A stretch of 51,291 nucleotides of DNA from an uncultured Clostridia bacterium (GTDB taxonomy: Bacteria; Bacillota; Clostridia; Christensenellales; UBA1242), in the NCBI GenBank assembly GCA_937907645.1, contig CALCWV010000065.1:1-51291 (forward strand), written 5' to 3'. The notes under the pieces were generated by a model. The model was not told where the DNA came from, did not search any database, and worked only from the letters and a program-made list of their open reading frames with translations. A program made the translations under genes and the position numbers. Positions 33,473 to 42,258 of this stretch are shown here, one piece after another (the stretch's first letter is position 1; each line of letters begins with the position of its first letter).

Positions 33473-35551
33473 TTAGTCTTTTTTAGCTCTTTCGCCTTTA
33501 ACTTTTTCAGCGATTGAGCGAGGAACTTCTTGATATTTAAGAGGTTCCATAACATATGTTCCTCTTCCTTGTGTTTGTGAACGAAGGTCAGTTGCATATC
33601 CGAACATTTCAGCAAGTGGAACTTCAGCGTTAACGATTTGAACTCCGTTAGCAGACTCGTTTCCTGTAAGTACACCACGACGAGATGTTAAGTTACCCAT
33701 AACTGTTCCAAGGTAGTCGTCAGGAACTTCTACTGAAACTTTCATAATAGGTTCGAGTAGTACTGGATCAGCGAGCTTGCAAGCGTTCTGGAATGCCATA
33801 GATCCGGCAATCTTAAATGCCATTTCAGATGAGTCTACTTCGTGGTATGATCCGTCAGTAACTGTTACTCTAAAGTCAACTGTCTCGTATCCTGCTACAA
33901 CACCATTCTTTCTAGCTTCATCAATTCCGTTGTTAACAGGTTGAATATATTCTTTTGGAATAGATCCACCAACTGTCTTATCAACGAATTCATATCCGCT
34001 ACCAGCTGGCAATGGTTCCATATCGATCACGCAGTGACCATATTGTCCCTTACCACCAGACTGACGAATGAATTTACCTTCAACGTTCTTAACAGCTTTC
34101 TTGATTGTTTCTCTGTAAGAAACTTGAGGTTGTCCGATATTAGCTTCTACTTTGAATTCTCTAAGTAATCTATCTACGATAATTTCAAGGTGAAGTTCTC
34201 CCATTCCTGCAATAAGAGTTTGACCTGTTTCTTGGTTTGTTGAAACTCTGAATGAAGGGTCTTCTCTCATAAGTTTTGCAAGTGCGAGAGCCATTTTTTC
34301 TTGCATATCCTTTGTTTTTGGTTCGATAGCAAGTTGGATAACAGGTTCTGGGAAGTCCATGCTTTCCAATTGGATAGGATGTTTTTCATCACAAAGAGTG
34401 TGGCCTGTGATTGTATCCTTAAGTCCAACGATAGCTGCGATATCTCCAGCTCCTACTTCTGTAATTTCTTGACGTGTGTTAGCGTGCATACGAATAAGAC
34501 GTCCAACACGTTCTGTTTTTCCGTTTACTGAGTTGTAAACGTATGTTCCAGCTTTGAGTACACCACTGTATACACGGAAGAATGTTAATCCTCCTACGAA
34601 TGGGTCTGTCATAATCTTGAATGCAAGACCAGCAAATGGAGCATCTTCGCTTGGAGCTCTTGTTTCTGTTTCACCAGTTTCAGGGTTAATTCCTGTGATA
34701 TGATCGATATCAAGTGGTGATGGTAAATATTCTACCATAGCATCCAAAAGCATTTGAACACCTTTGTTCTTATAAGATGATCCGCAAAGAACAGGTGTAA
34801 GAGCTTTAGAAATTGTTGCTTTCCTAATAGCTTTCTTTAATTCGTCGATTGAGATTTCCTCTCCTTCAAAATATCTTTCTAAAAGAGCATCGTCTGTTTC
34901 AACGATTTTTTCTACCATTTCATCATGAAGTTGTTGTGCTTTATCTTTAAATTCTGCAGGGATATCAGTAATTTCAATAACTTGTCCCATATCATCTTTG
35001 TAAACTTCAGCCTTCATTGTGAGCAAGTCGATAATTCCTCTGAATGTATCAGCTTCTCCGATAGGCATTTGAATAGCAAGAGCCTTTGTCTTTAATCTCT
35101 TTTCAATTGATTCTACGCAAGCGAAGAAGTCAGCTGCGTCTCTATCCATTTTGTTTACGTAAATAATTACAGGAACTTTGTATTTTGTAGCTTGACGCCA
35201 AACTGTTTCAGTTTGAGGTTGTACCTTATCACGAGCACTAAGTACAAGAACAGCACCATCAAGAACCTTTAGTGAACGCTCAACTTCTACTGTGAAGTCT
35301 ACGTGTCCTGGGGTATCAATGATGTTAATCTTATGACCTTTCCATGTACAAGTTGTACAAGCAGAAGTAATTGTGATACCTCTTTCTTGTTCTTGAGCCA
35401 TCCAGTCCATTGTTGCACTACCGTCGTGAACTTCACCGATTTTATGTGTTTTACCAGTGTAGAACAAAATTCTTTCAGTAGTTGTTGTCTTTCCAGCATC
35501 AATGTGGGCCATAATACCAACGTTTCTAGTTAGTCTAAGGTCGTTAGCCAT
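33473..35551 (-). CDS. fusA: Translation elongation factor G
   Basis: GTPase that drives ribosomal translocation. G1 AHIDAGKTTT at about residues 15-24, effector GSATMDWMAQEQERGITITSA... (positions about 44-64), DTPGHVDFT and NKMDR. Domains II-V follow, with SGGKGQYGH in domain IV and LTSRRG. 692 aa is standard. It lies in the str operon, 91 nt after rpsG. Confidence 0.98.
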   Translation of the reverse strand: MANDLRLTRNVGIMAHIDAGKTTTTERILFYTGKTHKIGEVHDGSATMDWMAQEQERGITITSACTTCTWKGHKINIIDTPGHVDFTVEVERSLKVLDGAVLVLSARDKVQPQTETVWRQATKYKVPVIIYVNKMDRDAADFFACVESIEKRLKTKALAIQMPIGEADTFRGIIDLLTMKAEVYKDDMGQVIEITDIPAEFKDKAQQLHDEMVEKIVETDDALLERYFEGEEISIDELKKAIRKATISKALTPVLCGSSYKNKGVQMLLDAMVEYLPSPLDIDHITGINPETGETETRAPSEDAPFAGLAFKIMTDPFVGGLTFFRVYSGVLKAGTYVYNSVNGKTERVGRLIRMHANTRQEITEVGAGDIAAIVGLKDTITGHTLCDEKHPIQLESMDFPEPVIQLAIEPKTKDMQEKMALALAKLMREDPSFRVSTNQETGQTLIAGMGELHLEIIVDRLLREFKVEANIGQPQVSYRETIKKAVKNVEGKFIRQSGGKGQYGHCVIDMEPLPAGSGYEFVDKTVGGSIPKEYIQPVNNGIDEARKNGVVAGYETVDFRVTVTDGSYHEVDSSEMAFKIAGSMAFQNACKLADPVLLEPIMKVSVEVPDDYLGTVMGNLTSRRGVLTGNESANGVQIVNAEVPLAEMFGYATDLRSQTQGRGTYVMEPLKYQEVPRSIAEKVKGERAKKD

Positions 35552-35642
35552 AATTTTCTCCTTTCTAGATAAATTTCTTTATCGTAATTTTAATCTTTTT
35601 TTTATTTTTTTAATCAAACATTAAGCATATTGCTTGTTTTGA

Positions 35643-36116
35643 TTACCATTTAAAGTGAGCGAAAGCCTTGTTAGCTTCAGCCATTCTGTGTAATTCATCA
35701 CGTCTCTTAATTGATGCTCCAGTTTCGTTTGATGCGTCGATAATTTCAGCTGCAAGCTTAGCTTCCATTCCACGTTCACCACTTCTCTTTCTTGCGAAAG
35801 CTACTAACCAACGGATAGCAAGTGTTTGACGACGTTCTGGACGAATTTCCATAGGTACTTGGTAGTTAGCACCACCAACTCTTCTTCCCTTTGTTTCAAG
35901 AACAGGTTTTACGTTTTCGAGAGCTTTGTTGAAAACTTCGATAGCTTCCATTCCTGTTTTTTTGTTGATAATGTCAAATGCATTATAAACGATCTTTTGA
36001 GCAATTCCTTTCTTACCATCTAACATAACTTGGTTGATAAGTTTTGTTACTGTTTCACTCTTATAAATTGGATCAGGAAGAACAGGTTTCTTAACCGCAC
36101 TATTTCTTCTTGGCAT
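35643..36116 (-). CDS. rpsG: Ribosomal protein uS7
   Basis: Primary 16S rRNA-binding protein of the small-subunit head, 157 aa. MPRRNSAVKK start, LINQVMLDGKKGIAQKIVYN, then RVGGANYQVPMEIRPERRQT. GAGGAG precedes the ATG. Just upstream of this site is the hairpin TTATCAG/CTGATAA (36138-36161). In E. coli, S7 regulates this operon by binding between rpsL and rpsG; here that spacer is unusually long and structured. Confidence 0.97.
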   Translation of the reverse strand: MPRRNSAVKKPVLPDPIYKSETVTKLINQVMLDGKKGIAQKIVYNAFDIINKKTGMEAIEVFNKALENVKPVLETKGRRVGGANYQVPMEIRPERRQTLAIRWLVAFARKRSGERGMEAKLAAEIIDASNETGASIKRRDELHRMAEANKAFAHFKW

Positions 36117-36137
36117 ATTATTTTATTCTCCTCTTAA

Positions 36138-36161
36138 TTATCAGCTTTGTTGCACTGATAA
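36138..36161 (-). promoter_or_regulatory. Hairpin just upstream of the rpsG ribosome-binding site
   Basis: TTATCAG and CTGATAA pair around a ten-base loop. The 3' arm runs GCTGATAATTAAGAGGAG into the ribosome-binding site, very like GCTGATTAAAAGGAAG before rpsL. Confidence 0.6.
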
Positions 36162-36383
36162 GATTTTTAAATTTTCAAAATCAATTCATATGTGCATAAA
36201 TTGATGTGTAGTCTAAGTTGTTTTTAACTCTGAGCTTAACTAGAATTCACGACAGGAATTTAATTCCATAATCCCGCCAAACTCATTAAGTTAGTTTATA
36301 TTAACTCATTTTCATTCGAGCTCTATAGTACAAGACGCGGATTTCACGACAGGAGCTACTTACTCCATAATCCAGTCTTATTC
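36162..36383 (-). other. rpsL-rpsG spacer with two copies of a CACGACA-loop motif
   Basis: No gene. Copy 1 (36244-36276) and copy 2 (36339-36373) share CACGACAGGA and TCCATAATCC. The tip stem is GGAA/TTCC in copy 1 and GGAG/CTCC in copy 2, a compensatory change. Copy 2 also has an outer GGATT/AATCC stem. Transcribed from the - strand within the str operon message. Confidence 0.6.
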
Positions 36384-36510
36384 AATAATTCAACAGAGTG
36401 GTCATTAGACGAGGCAAACGAGTAAGTTTTGCAAGGCGCATACATAGACGTATGTAACTAAAAAACTTGCGATGTTTAACAATGTCTAAGGGCTGCTATG
36501 TTGGATTATT
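36384..36510. repeat. Nested-hairpin repeat in the rpsL-rpsG spacer (copy G)
   Basis: Arms pair in succession: AATAAT/ATTATT, CAACA/TGTTG, TTAGAC/GTCTAA, AAGTTTT/AAAACTT and CATAC/GTATG at the tip. The loop GGCGCATA opposite TATGTAACT matches copy C at 31656-31699, while the arms are unrelated in sequence. Confidence 0.7.
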
Positions 36511-36542
36511 TCTGACACAGCTATGTGCCCGCTATAATGAGT

Positions 36543-36917
36543 TTATTTCTTAGGGCGCTTAGCACCATACTTAGATCTAGACTGCTTTCTCTTTGCAACA
36601 CCAGCTGTATCAAGTGTTCCTCTGATAATGTGGTATCTTACACCAGGCAAGTCCTTAATTCTTCCGCCACGTACAAGAACTACGCTGTGTTCTTGAAGGT
36701 TGTGTCCTTCTCCTGGAATGTAGCAAGTTCCTTCTGTCCCGTTTGAAAGTTTAACTCTGGCAACTTTACGTAAAGCTGAGTTAGGTTTTTTAGGCGTAGC
36801 TGTTCTAACTGACAAGCATACTCCTCTCTTTTGAGGACATTCATCGAGCAATGGAGCTTTAGATTTGTCATCAAATGTTTTTCTTCCTTGACGAACTAAT
36901 TGGTTAATTGTAGGCAT
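36543..36917 (-). CDS. rpsL: Ribosomal protein uS12
   Basis: Decoding-centre protein and streptomycin target. MPTINQLVRQGR, CLSVRTATPKKPNSALRKVA, then HNLQEHSVVLVRGGRIKDLP. The Lys positions associated with streptomycin response (TPKKPNS, GGRIKDLPGV) look wild type. The ATG at 36917 with GGAAG upstream gives 124 aa; the open frame extends eight codons further. First gene of the str operon. Confidence 0.97.
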   Translation of the reverse strand: MPTINQLVRQGRKTFDDKSKAPLLDECPQKRGVCLSVRTATPKKPNSALRKVARVKLSNGTEGTCYIPGEGHNLQEHSVVLVRGGRIKDLPGVRYHIIRGTLDTAGVAKRKQSRSKYGAKRPKK

Positions 36918-37206
36918 TTTATACTTCCTTTTAATCAGCACATGCTGAGATTTTTTTGCAAAACGTATCGACTAATGTTTTGACCTATACAACAAAAAAT
37001 ACTCTAAGTTGCATAGGGTTTTGTTTTCTGTCTTAAATTCCTAATGGGCGAGCCCATATAAATTCACTTTCATTAAACATGAACAACACGATTTTCGAAC
37101 AAAATTTCAAAAACTCCGCAAGTATGCGAATCGGTGTAACACAAGCATGCCACCTGCTGTTTGTTTATGCTCCTAAAAGCAATATGTCCACGACAACCGA
37201 ACATAC
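36918..37206 (-). promoter_or_regulatory. Long leader of the str operon
   Basis: About 290 nt from the predicted start of transcription to rpsL, with no ORF of note. It contains the hairpins ATGGGC-TC-GCCCAT (near 37050) and TCAGC-ATGT-GCTGA (36935-36948), the latter directly before the ribosome-binding site. No known leader class was recognised. Its length suggests autogenous or attenuation control. Confidence 0.55.
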
Positions 37207-37212
37207 GCGTTT

Positions 37213-37241
37213 ATTATATATAAAATAAAACTTCTTGTCAA
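37213..37241 (-). promoter_or_regulatory. str operon promoter
   Basis: On the - strand: TTGACA, 17 bp, TATAAT, perfect consensus. Confidence 0.93.
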
Positions 37242-37317
37242 GGTTTTTATTTCCTTTTCAAGAAGTTTTTTATTATCTCCCCTATATATGCCCTAACTTG
37301 TGTGCCCACGAGTTTGA

Positions 37318-38010
37318 TTACAATTTGATATTTTCGTTACTAAGAGTTGTATCATATTCAGCAGAGCGAACTATATTTTCTAAAATTTCAGCAGATGAAA
37401 GTTCACTGAGAGCAAATTTACGATCAATTTCAGAAGCATTTGGATATTCTAAAACAGAGTAAGCTTTTACTCTAGTGCAATCAACATAGCTCATTACAAA
37501 TTCGCCATACGAATCATAGAAAGGTTTTTCATTATATTTTCCAGTAAACTTTGTTCCAAGGTTTTGTGAAACGATTGAATACTCAATTAATGGTGAACGT
37601 CCCTTTACAACGTCGTCATGAGCTTCTTTGATCCATCTCTTTTGAGCTGTAACAACTTGGTCTTTTGTGCTATTAAGAAGAGTTGCAATCTCTTCAATGC
37701 TTCTTCTTTGCCCATCAAGGAATCCATATGAAAGAACTATACACATTCCAGAAAAATCATCCTTTCTTGATAAGTAATTGAGAACTACTCTCTTGATATC
37801 CTCTTTCATGATATATTCATCTTCGTCAAAGCCGTTTTCGTCTTCAATATCGTCAACTCTGTTTGAAATTTGAACTGAATCTGGCAAAGAATCCATTCCA
37901 AATGCTTCCATTGTGCAAATTGGCAATATAGTGTTTTCATTATCCATCATATATTCTTCTTCGACTTCTAACTCTTTTAATTTTCTTTTAAGTTGTGGTA
38001 CTGGTATCAT
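37318..38010 (-). CDS. Sigma-70 region 3.2/4-like regulatory protein, 230 aa
   Basis: Residues about 40-130 resemble the end of a sigma-70 factor. An acidic linker (SLPDSVQISNRVDDIEDENG) is followed by EDIKRVVLNYL and IVLSYGFLDGQRRSIEEIAT, then LLNSTKDQVVTAQKRWIKEA. This parallels the LRFGLDDGxxxTLEEIGxxL helix-turn-helix of region 4. No region 2 (-10 recognition, core binding) is present. The C-terminal 100 residues are unrecognised. It may be an anti-sigma-like or region-4 adaptor protein, or only a helix-turn-helix look-alike. GGAAG precedes the ATG and is partly hidden in a 9-bp stem formed with DNA just after ligA. No clear terminator follows. Confidence 0.65.
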   Translation of the reverse strand: MIPVPQLKRKLKELEVEEEYMMDNENTILPICTMEAFGMDSLPDSVQISNRVDDIEDENGFDEDEYIMKEDIKRVVLNYLSRKDDFSGMCIVLSYGFLDGQRRSIEEIATLLNSTKDQVVTAQKRWIKEAHDDVVKGRSPLIEYSIVSQNLGTKFTGKYNEKPFYDSYGEFVMSYVDCTRVKAYSVLEYPNASEIDRKFALSELSSAEILENIVRSAEYDTTLSNENIKL

Positions 38011-38068
38011 TTTTATATCTTCCTTTTATCTTTGTTTTCTCTTATTTTAACCGATAAAAGGATGCTTG

Positions 38069-40030
38069 TCAATACTGTTTCAGAATTTCCTTTAATTCTT
38101 TTTCTTCAATTATTCTAACGCCAAATGCTTTAGCCTTTGTGAGCTTTGAACCGGGGTCAGCTCCAACAATTAGGAAGTCTGTTTTTGGGGAAACAGAAGA
38201 TGCAACATTCCCCCCAAGTTCCATTATTTTGTCCGACATTCCTTCTCTGCTGTAACCCTCAATTTTTCCAGTAATAACAACTTTTTTACCTGTAAAAATC
38301 GTTTCTATTTGCGGTTTCTTTTCTGGATAGATAATTTCTACACCCGCATCAAATAAACACAGAATTTCGGCGATATTGTTGTCATTTGCAAAGAATTCAA
38401 GTATATTTCTCGTGATTACATCTCCAATATCTACAATTTGATTGAGTCTGCGATATCTTGCGTGAATTAAGTCGTCGATGCTTTCAAAATTCTTTGATAA
38501 ATCTCTTGCCGTCTTGATTCCAACTTCCAAGATTCCAAGAGAGAAGATAAATCTAAAAAATTCAACTTTCTTTGACTTTTGAATAGCATTAATTAGGTTT
38601 TCTGCTCTTAATTCTCCAAATCTATCAAGTTTAAGTAAATCGTCTTTTTCTAGCTTATAAAACATAGAAACGTCGCATATGCCGAGTTTTTCATATAAAA
38701 GCTCAATTGTTTTTTCTGAGAGTCCGTCAATATTCATTCCATCTCTTGATGCAAAATGTGTAAGCCTTTGAACAACTTGATCTTTGCAATCATAGAAATT
38801 TGGACAGAATATGAGTGGTCCTTTTTTCACAAGTTCACTTCCACAGCATGGGCAGGTCTTTGGCTCAACAATTGGCTTAGCATTCTTGCCCTCTTCAGCA
38901 AGCCCCAAAATTTCTGGGATGACTTCATTACTTCTTCTGATAAAAACACGGCTACCGATTGAAACTTTCTTTCTTTCGATATCTTCAATGTTATTTAATG
39001 TTGCTCTTTTGATAATAGCCCCTGCTAGTTCAATAGGTTCAACTTCTGCAATTGGAGTAATTTTTCCCGTTCGACCAACTTGCCAAACGACGTTATTCAA
39101 AGTGGTTGTGAGCTCCTGCGCTTCAAACTTATATGCTATAGCCCATTTTGGAAATTTATTTGTATATCCGACAGTGGCACGCTCTTTGACGTTGTTCATT
39201 TTTAAGACCATTCCGTCAATCATGATATCAAGTTTGCCCTTGATTTTGTCTATTCTCTCAATTTCCTTTTCTGCTTCTTCAATTGTGGAAAAAGTTTTGA
39301 AATAGTCCCCAACATTAAAACCATTTTCCTTTAGGAAATTGTGCATTTCTATCTGCGAGTTAAATTCCTTTCCATCGCACTTAAGAATTGAGTAGCAGAA
39401 GAAATCTAATCTCCTTTTTGCCGTTTCCTTTGGGTCTAAATTTCTAATAGCTCCAGCAACTCCATTTCTTGCATTTTTAAGAGGTTCTTTTGCCTTTTCG
39501 TTATATTTTTTCAGAGCGCTTTGCGTCATCATTCCTTCGCCTTGAACAATGAGCTTTCCTTTGAATGGAATTTCAAGCGGCAAGGATCTTATAGTCTTAA
39601 CTTGAGCGGTGACATCCTCTCCGACCATTCCATTCCCTCTTGTTGTTGCGGATTTATATTTTCCATCCTCATATTCTATAACTAATTGCAATCCATCAAA
39701 CTTATATTCCAATGTAAATATCGTATCTGGTGCATATTCCTTCATATCGTGAATCCACTTATCTAATTCTTCAGTCGATCTAACCTTGTTTAAACTATAC
39801 AGTCTGACTTCATGGACCTTCTTTTTAAATCCGGATAAAACATCTCCCCCAACTCTTTGCGTTGGAGAATTTGGAAGAACTAAATTAAGCTCTTTCTCTA
39901 AATCTACAAGTTCATAATAGAGTTTATCATATTCGACATCGGATATGGTTGGGTTGTCTAATTCATAGTAGTTTCTATTGTGAATTTCAATCTCTTTTAT
40001 GAGCTCTTCCATTCTCTTTCTTTTATCCAT
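38069..40030 (-). CDS. ligA: NAD-dependent DNA ligase
   Basis: Seals nicks in replication and repair. The Ia domain is at the N-terminus, the adenylated Lys in YKFDGL is residue 110, then TRGNGMVGEDVT and the OB domain. The four-cysteine zinc finger begins CPCCGSEL and ends FCPNFYDC (about residues 395-417). A helix-hairpin-helix region follows, and the BRCT domain occupies about residues 575-653. 653 aa is typical. It starts ten bases after pcrA, the same pcrA-ligA order as in Bacillus. Confidence 0.97.
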   Translation of the reverse strand: MDKRKRMEELIKEIEIHNRNYYELDNPTISDVEYDKLYYELVDLEKELNLVLPNSPTQRVGGDVLSGFKKKVHEVRLYSLNKVRSTEELDKWIHDMKEYAPDTIFTLEYKFDGLQLVIEYEDGKYKSATTRGNGMVGEDVTAQVKTIRSLPLEIPFKGKLIVQGEGMMTQSALKKYNEKAKEPLKNARNGVAGAIRNLDPKETAKRRLDFFCYSILKCDGKEFNSQIEMHNFLKENGFNVGDYFKTFSTIEEAEKEIERIDKIKGKLDIMIDGMVLKMNNVKERATVGYTNKFPKWAIAYKFEAQELTTTLNNVVWQVGRTGKITPIAEVEPIELAGAIIKRATLNNIEDIERKKVSIGSRVFIRRSNEVIPEILGLAEEGKNAKPIVEPKTCPCCGSELVKKGPLIFCPNFYDCKDQVVQRLTHFASRDGMNIDGLSEKTIELLYEKLGICDVSMFYKLEKDDLLKLDRFGELRAENLINAIQKSKKVEFFRFIFSLGILEVGIKTARDLSKNFESIDDLIHARYRRLNQIVDIGDVITRNILEFFANDNNIAEILCLFDAGVEIIYPEKKPQIETIFTGKKVVITGKIEGYSREGMSDKIMELGGNVASSVSPKTDFLIVGADPGSKLTKAKAFGVRIIEEKELKEILKQY

Positions 40031-40040
40031 ATTTTCTCCT

Positions 40041-42194
40041 TTAATCTATTATCTCCAATGGAGCTAATTCTAGCATTAAACTTTTAATTCCAAAGCCTTC
40101 AAATTCGATATCAGCAACTAGCCCGTCGCTGGTTATATCCCTTATGACTCCTTCGTCATATTTAGGATGACGCACTCTCTGTCCTACTTTGTAAATTGAA
40201 ACGTCTTTTTTAGACTTTTCTTCCTTTTCCACTGCATTTGTTCTAAATAGCCCCATCATTGAGGTTCTAGGTATGAAAGTTTCAGTCGCTTGCTGTTTTA
40301 TTTTTTCTTTTTTCACAAGTCCAAGCTCTTTTATAAATCTACTTGGAAGTTCAAATCTCGTTTGACCGTAAATATATCTTTTCCCGCAATATGTCACATA
40401 TAAACGTTCTTCGGCACGTGTGACAGCAACGTACATAAGACGCCTTTCTTCTTCCAAATCGGCATTCTTTCCGAGCGCCCTTGCACCAGGGAAAATTCCC
40501 TCTTCAGCTCCCACAACGAAAACTACTTTAAACTCCAAGCCTTTGACAGCGTGAACAGTTGCAATTGTGACAGATCCTTCTTCTCCAACGTTGTCCGTGT
40601 CAGCAATAAGCGTGATGCTCTCAAGATAATCGGATAGTGTTGCATTTTCATTTTTATCCTCAAACTCTTTCACTGATGCAACAAAACTGTCTATGTTCAT
40701 AAGCTTGTCGAGCTCTTCATTTAATTTAGGATTAAAAGCAGATCTTATATCAAATCCTGTTAAAACTTTTTTAACAAACTCTGTTAATCCAAGCGTATTC
40801 TGCATTTCCTTTAAATTATTGTAGGTGTCAATGAAAAGTTGAAGTTTTTTATAAAGAGCACTTTCGCTTTTCATGTCGTCAGAAAGTATCGTTTCAAGCA
40901 GTCTTCTATTTCCCGCAATATACTTTATTTTTCCGACTCCGCCGTCACCAATCCCCCTTCTTGGGAAGTTGATTATTCTCTCCAAAGACACATCATCCTT
41001 TGGATTTACAAATAGCCTCAAATATGCTATTACATTTTTAATTTCTGACCTTTCAAAAAACTTAAATCCGCCATAAATTTTATGAGCTATATTATAGCTT
41101 AGCAAGGATTCTTCAAAACTTCGAGAAAGAGCGTTAACTCTCATGAGAATCGCAAAGTCGTTTGGCTTATATCCCTTACCCATAAGCTGAACTATCATTC
41201 TAGCAACATAGTCTGCTTCATCCCTCTCGTCGTAAGCTGGATAAAGCACTGGCACTTCGCCCGCACTCTTCTCTGTCCAAAGTCTTTTCTCAAGTCTAGT
41301 GGTGTTATTTTTAATCAAACAATTTGCTAAATTCAATATATCCGGAGTGCTTCTGTAATTTCTCTCAAGCTTAAATATTTTCACATCATTAAAATCTCTT
41401 TTGAAGTTGAAGATGTTTTTGAAATTAGCTCCTCTCCAAGAATAAATACACTGATCCTCATCTCCAACTGCAAATATGTTCTTATGCACACTTGCAAGCT
41501 GTTTTAATAATTCATATTGCACGATATTAGTGTCTTGAAACTCGTCCACAAGAATATATTTAAATCTGTTTGCATAGTAACTTAAAACTTCGGGATGAGT
41601 TTTAAAAAGTGTGTAAGTTTTGATAAGCAGATCATCAAAGTCAAGCGCATTGTTGGCTTTCAAAATTTCCTCATATCTTCTCATAGCTTTTAAGATAGTT
41701 TCAAACTCTTCATCCTCTTCATTGCTTGCATATTCTTCCAAAGATAAAATTCCGTTCTTCCAGTTGGAAAGGTGCATCGACAAGCTCTTTTTGATCTTAT
41801 CGTCATCTTCTCCAAGTTCCGCCAAAACATCTTTTTTCACCTTATCGGAGTCAGTCTCTGAATAAATTGAAAAAGCTGGATTATAGCCCATTTTGTCTAT
41901 ATCTCTTCTAAGTATTCTCGCGCACATTGCGTGAAATGTGGAAATCCAAATATCCTCAGCTCCCGTTGTCATATTGCTAATTCTTTCCTTCATTTCATTT
42001 GTAGCTTTGTTTGTAAAAGTAATTGCAAGAATGTTGTATGGGCTGACGCCTTTTTCCATAATATACACAATTCTGTGTGTCAAAAGTCTAGTTTTTCCGC
42101 TTCCGGCTCCAGCCGTAACTAAAACAGCTCCTTCAGTCTGCAAAAGGGGCTTCATTTGCTCTTCATTCAATGTTGATAAATCATAACTACTCAT
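40041..42194 (-). CDS. pcrA: UvrD/PcrA-type DNA helicase
   Basis: 3'-5' helicase of superfamily 1A, used in repair and removal of RecA filaments. Walker A TAGAGSGKT is at about residues 27-35, Walker B VDEFQDTN, motif III GDEDQCIYSWRGA, and motif VI VAVTRAEERLYVTYCG. A C-terminal Tudor-like domain (VGQRVRHPKYDEGVIRD onward) binds RNA polymerase in PcrA. 717 aa. No ribosome-binding site precedes the ATG, and the predicted promoter puts +1 on the ATG. Confidence 0.96.
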   Translation of the reverse strand: MSSYDLSTLNEEQMKPLLQTEGAVLVTAGAGSGKTRLLTHRIVYIMEKGVSPYNILAITFTNKATNEMKERISNMTTGAEDIWISTFHAMCARILRRDIDKMGYNPAFSIYSETDSDKVKKDVLAELGEDDDKIKKSLSMHLSNWKNGILSLEEYASNEEDEEFETILKAMRRYEEILKANNALDFDDLLIKTYTLFKTHPEVLSYYANRFKYILVDEFQDTNIVQYELLKQLASVHKNIFAVGDEDQCIYSWRGANFKNIFNFKRDFNDVKIFKLERNYRSTPDILNLANCLIKNNTTRLEKRLWTEKSAGEVPVLYPAYDERDEADYVARMIVQLMGKGYKPNDFAILMRVNALSRSFEESLLSYNIAHKIYGGFKFFERSEIKNVIAYLRLFVNPKDDVSLERIINFPRRGIGDGGVGKIKYIAGNRRLLETILSDDMKSESALYKKLQLFIDTYNNLKEMQNTLGLTEFVKKVLTGFDIRSAFNPKLNEELDKLMNIDSFVASVKEFEDKNENATLSDYLESITLIADTDNVGEEGSVTIATVHAVKGLEFKVVFVVGAEEGIFPGARALGKNADLEEERRLMYVAVTRAEERLYVTYCGKRYIYGQTRFELPSRFIKELGLVKKEKIKQQATETFIPRTSMMGLFRTNAVEKEEKSKKDVSIYKVGQRVRHPKYDEGVIRDITSDGLVADIEFEGFGIKSLMLELAPLEIID

Positions 42195-42200
42195 GTATTT

Positions 42201-42229
42201 ATTTTAACATATTAAAAAAAAATAGTAAA
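42201..42229 (-). promoter_or_regulatory. pcrA promoter placing +1 at the start codon
   Basis: On the - strand: TTTACT, 17 bp, TAAAAT, then six bases to the ATG at 42194. The spacer is a run of nine T that also serves as the T tract of a weak terminator TAGTAA/TTACTA (42214-42241) for the upstream gene. Confidence 0.55.
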
Positions 42230-42258
42230 TCATAATTACTACTTTCTTTATGTAAATT

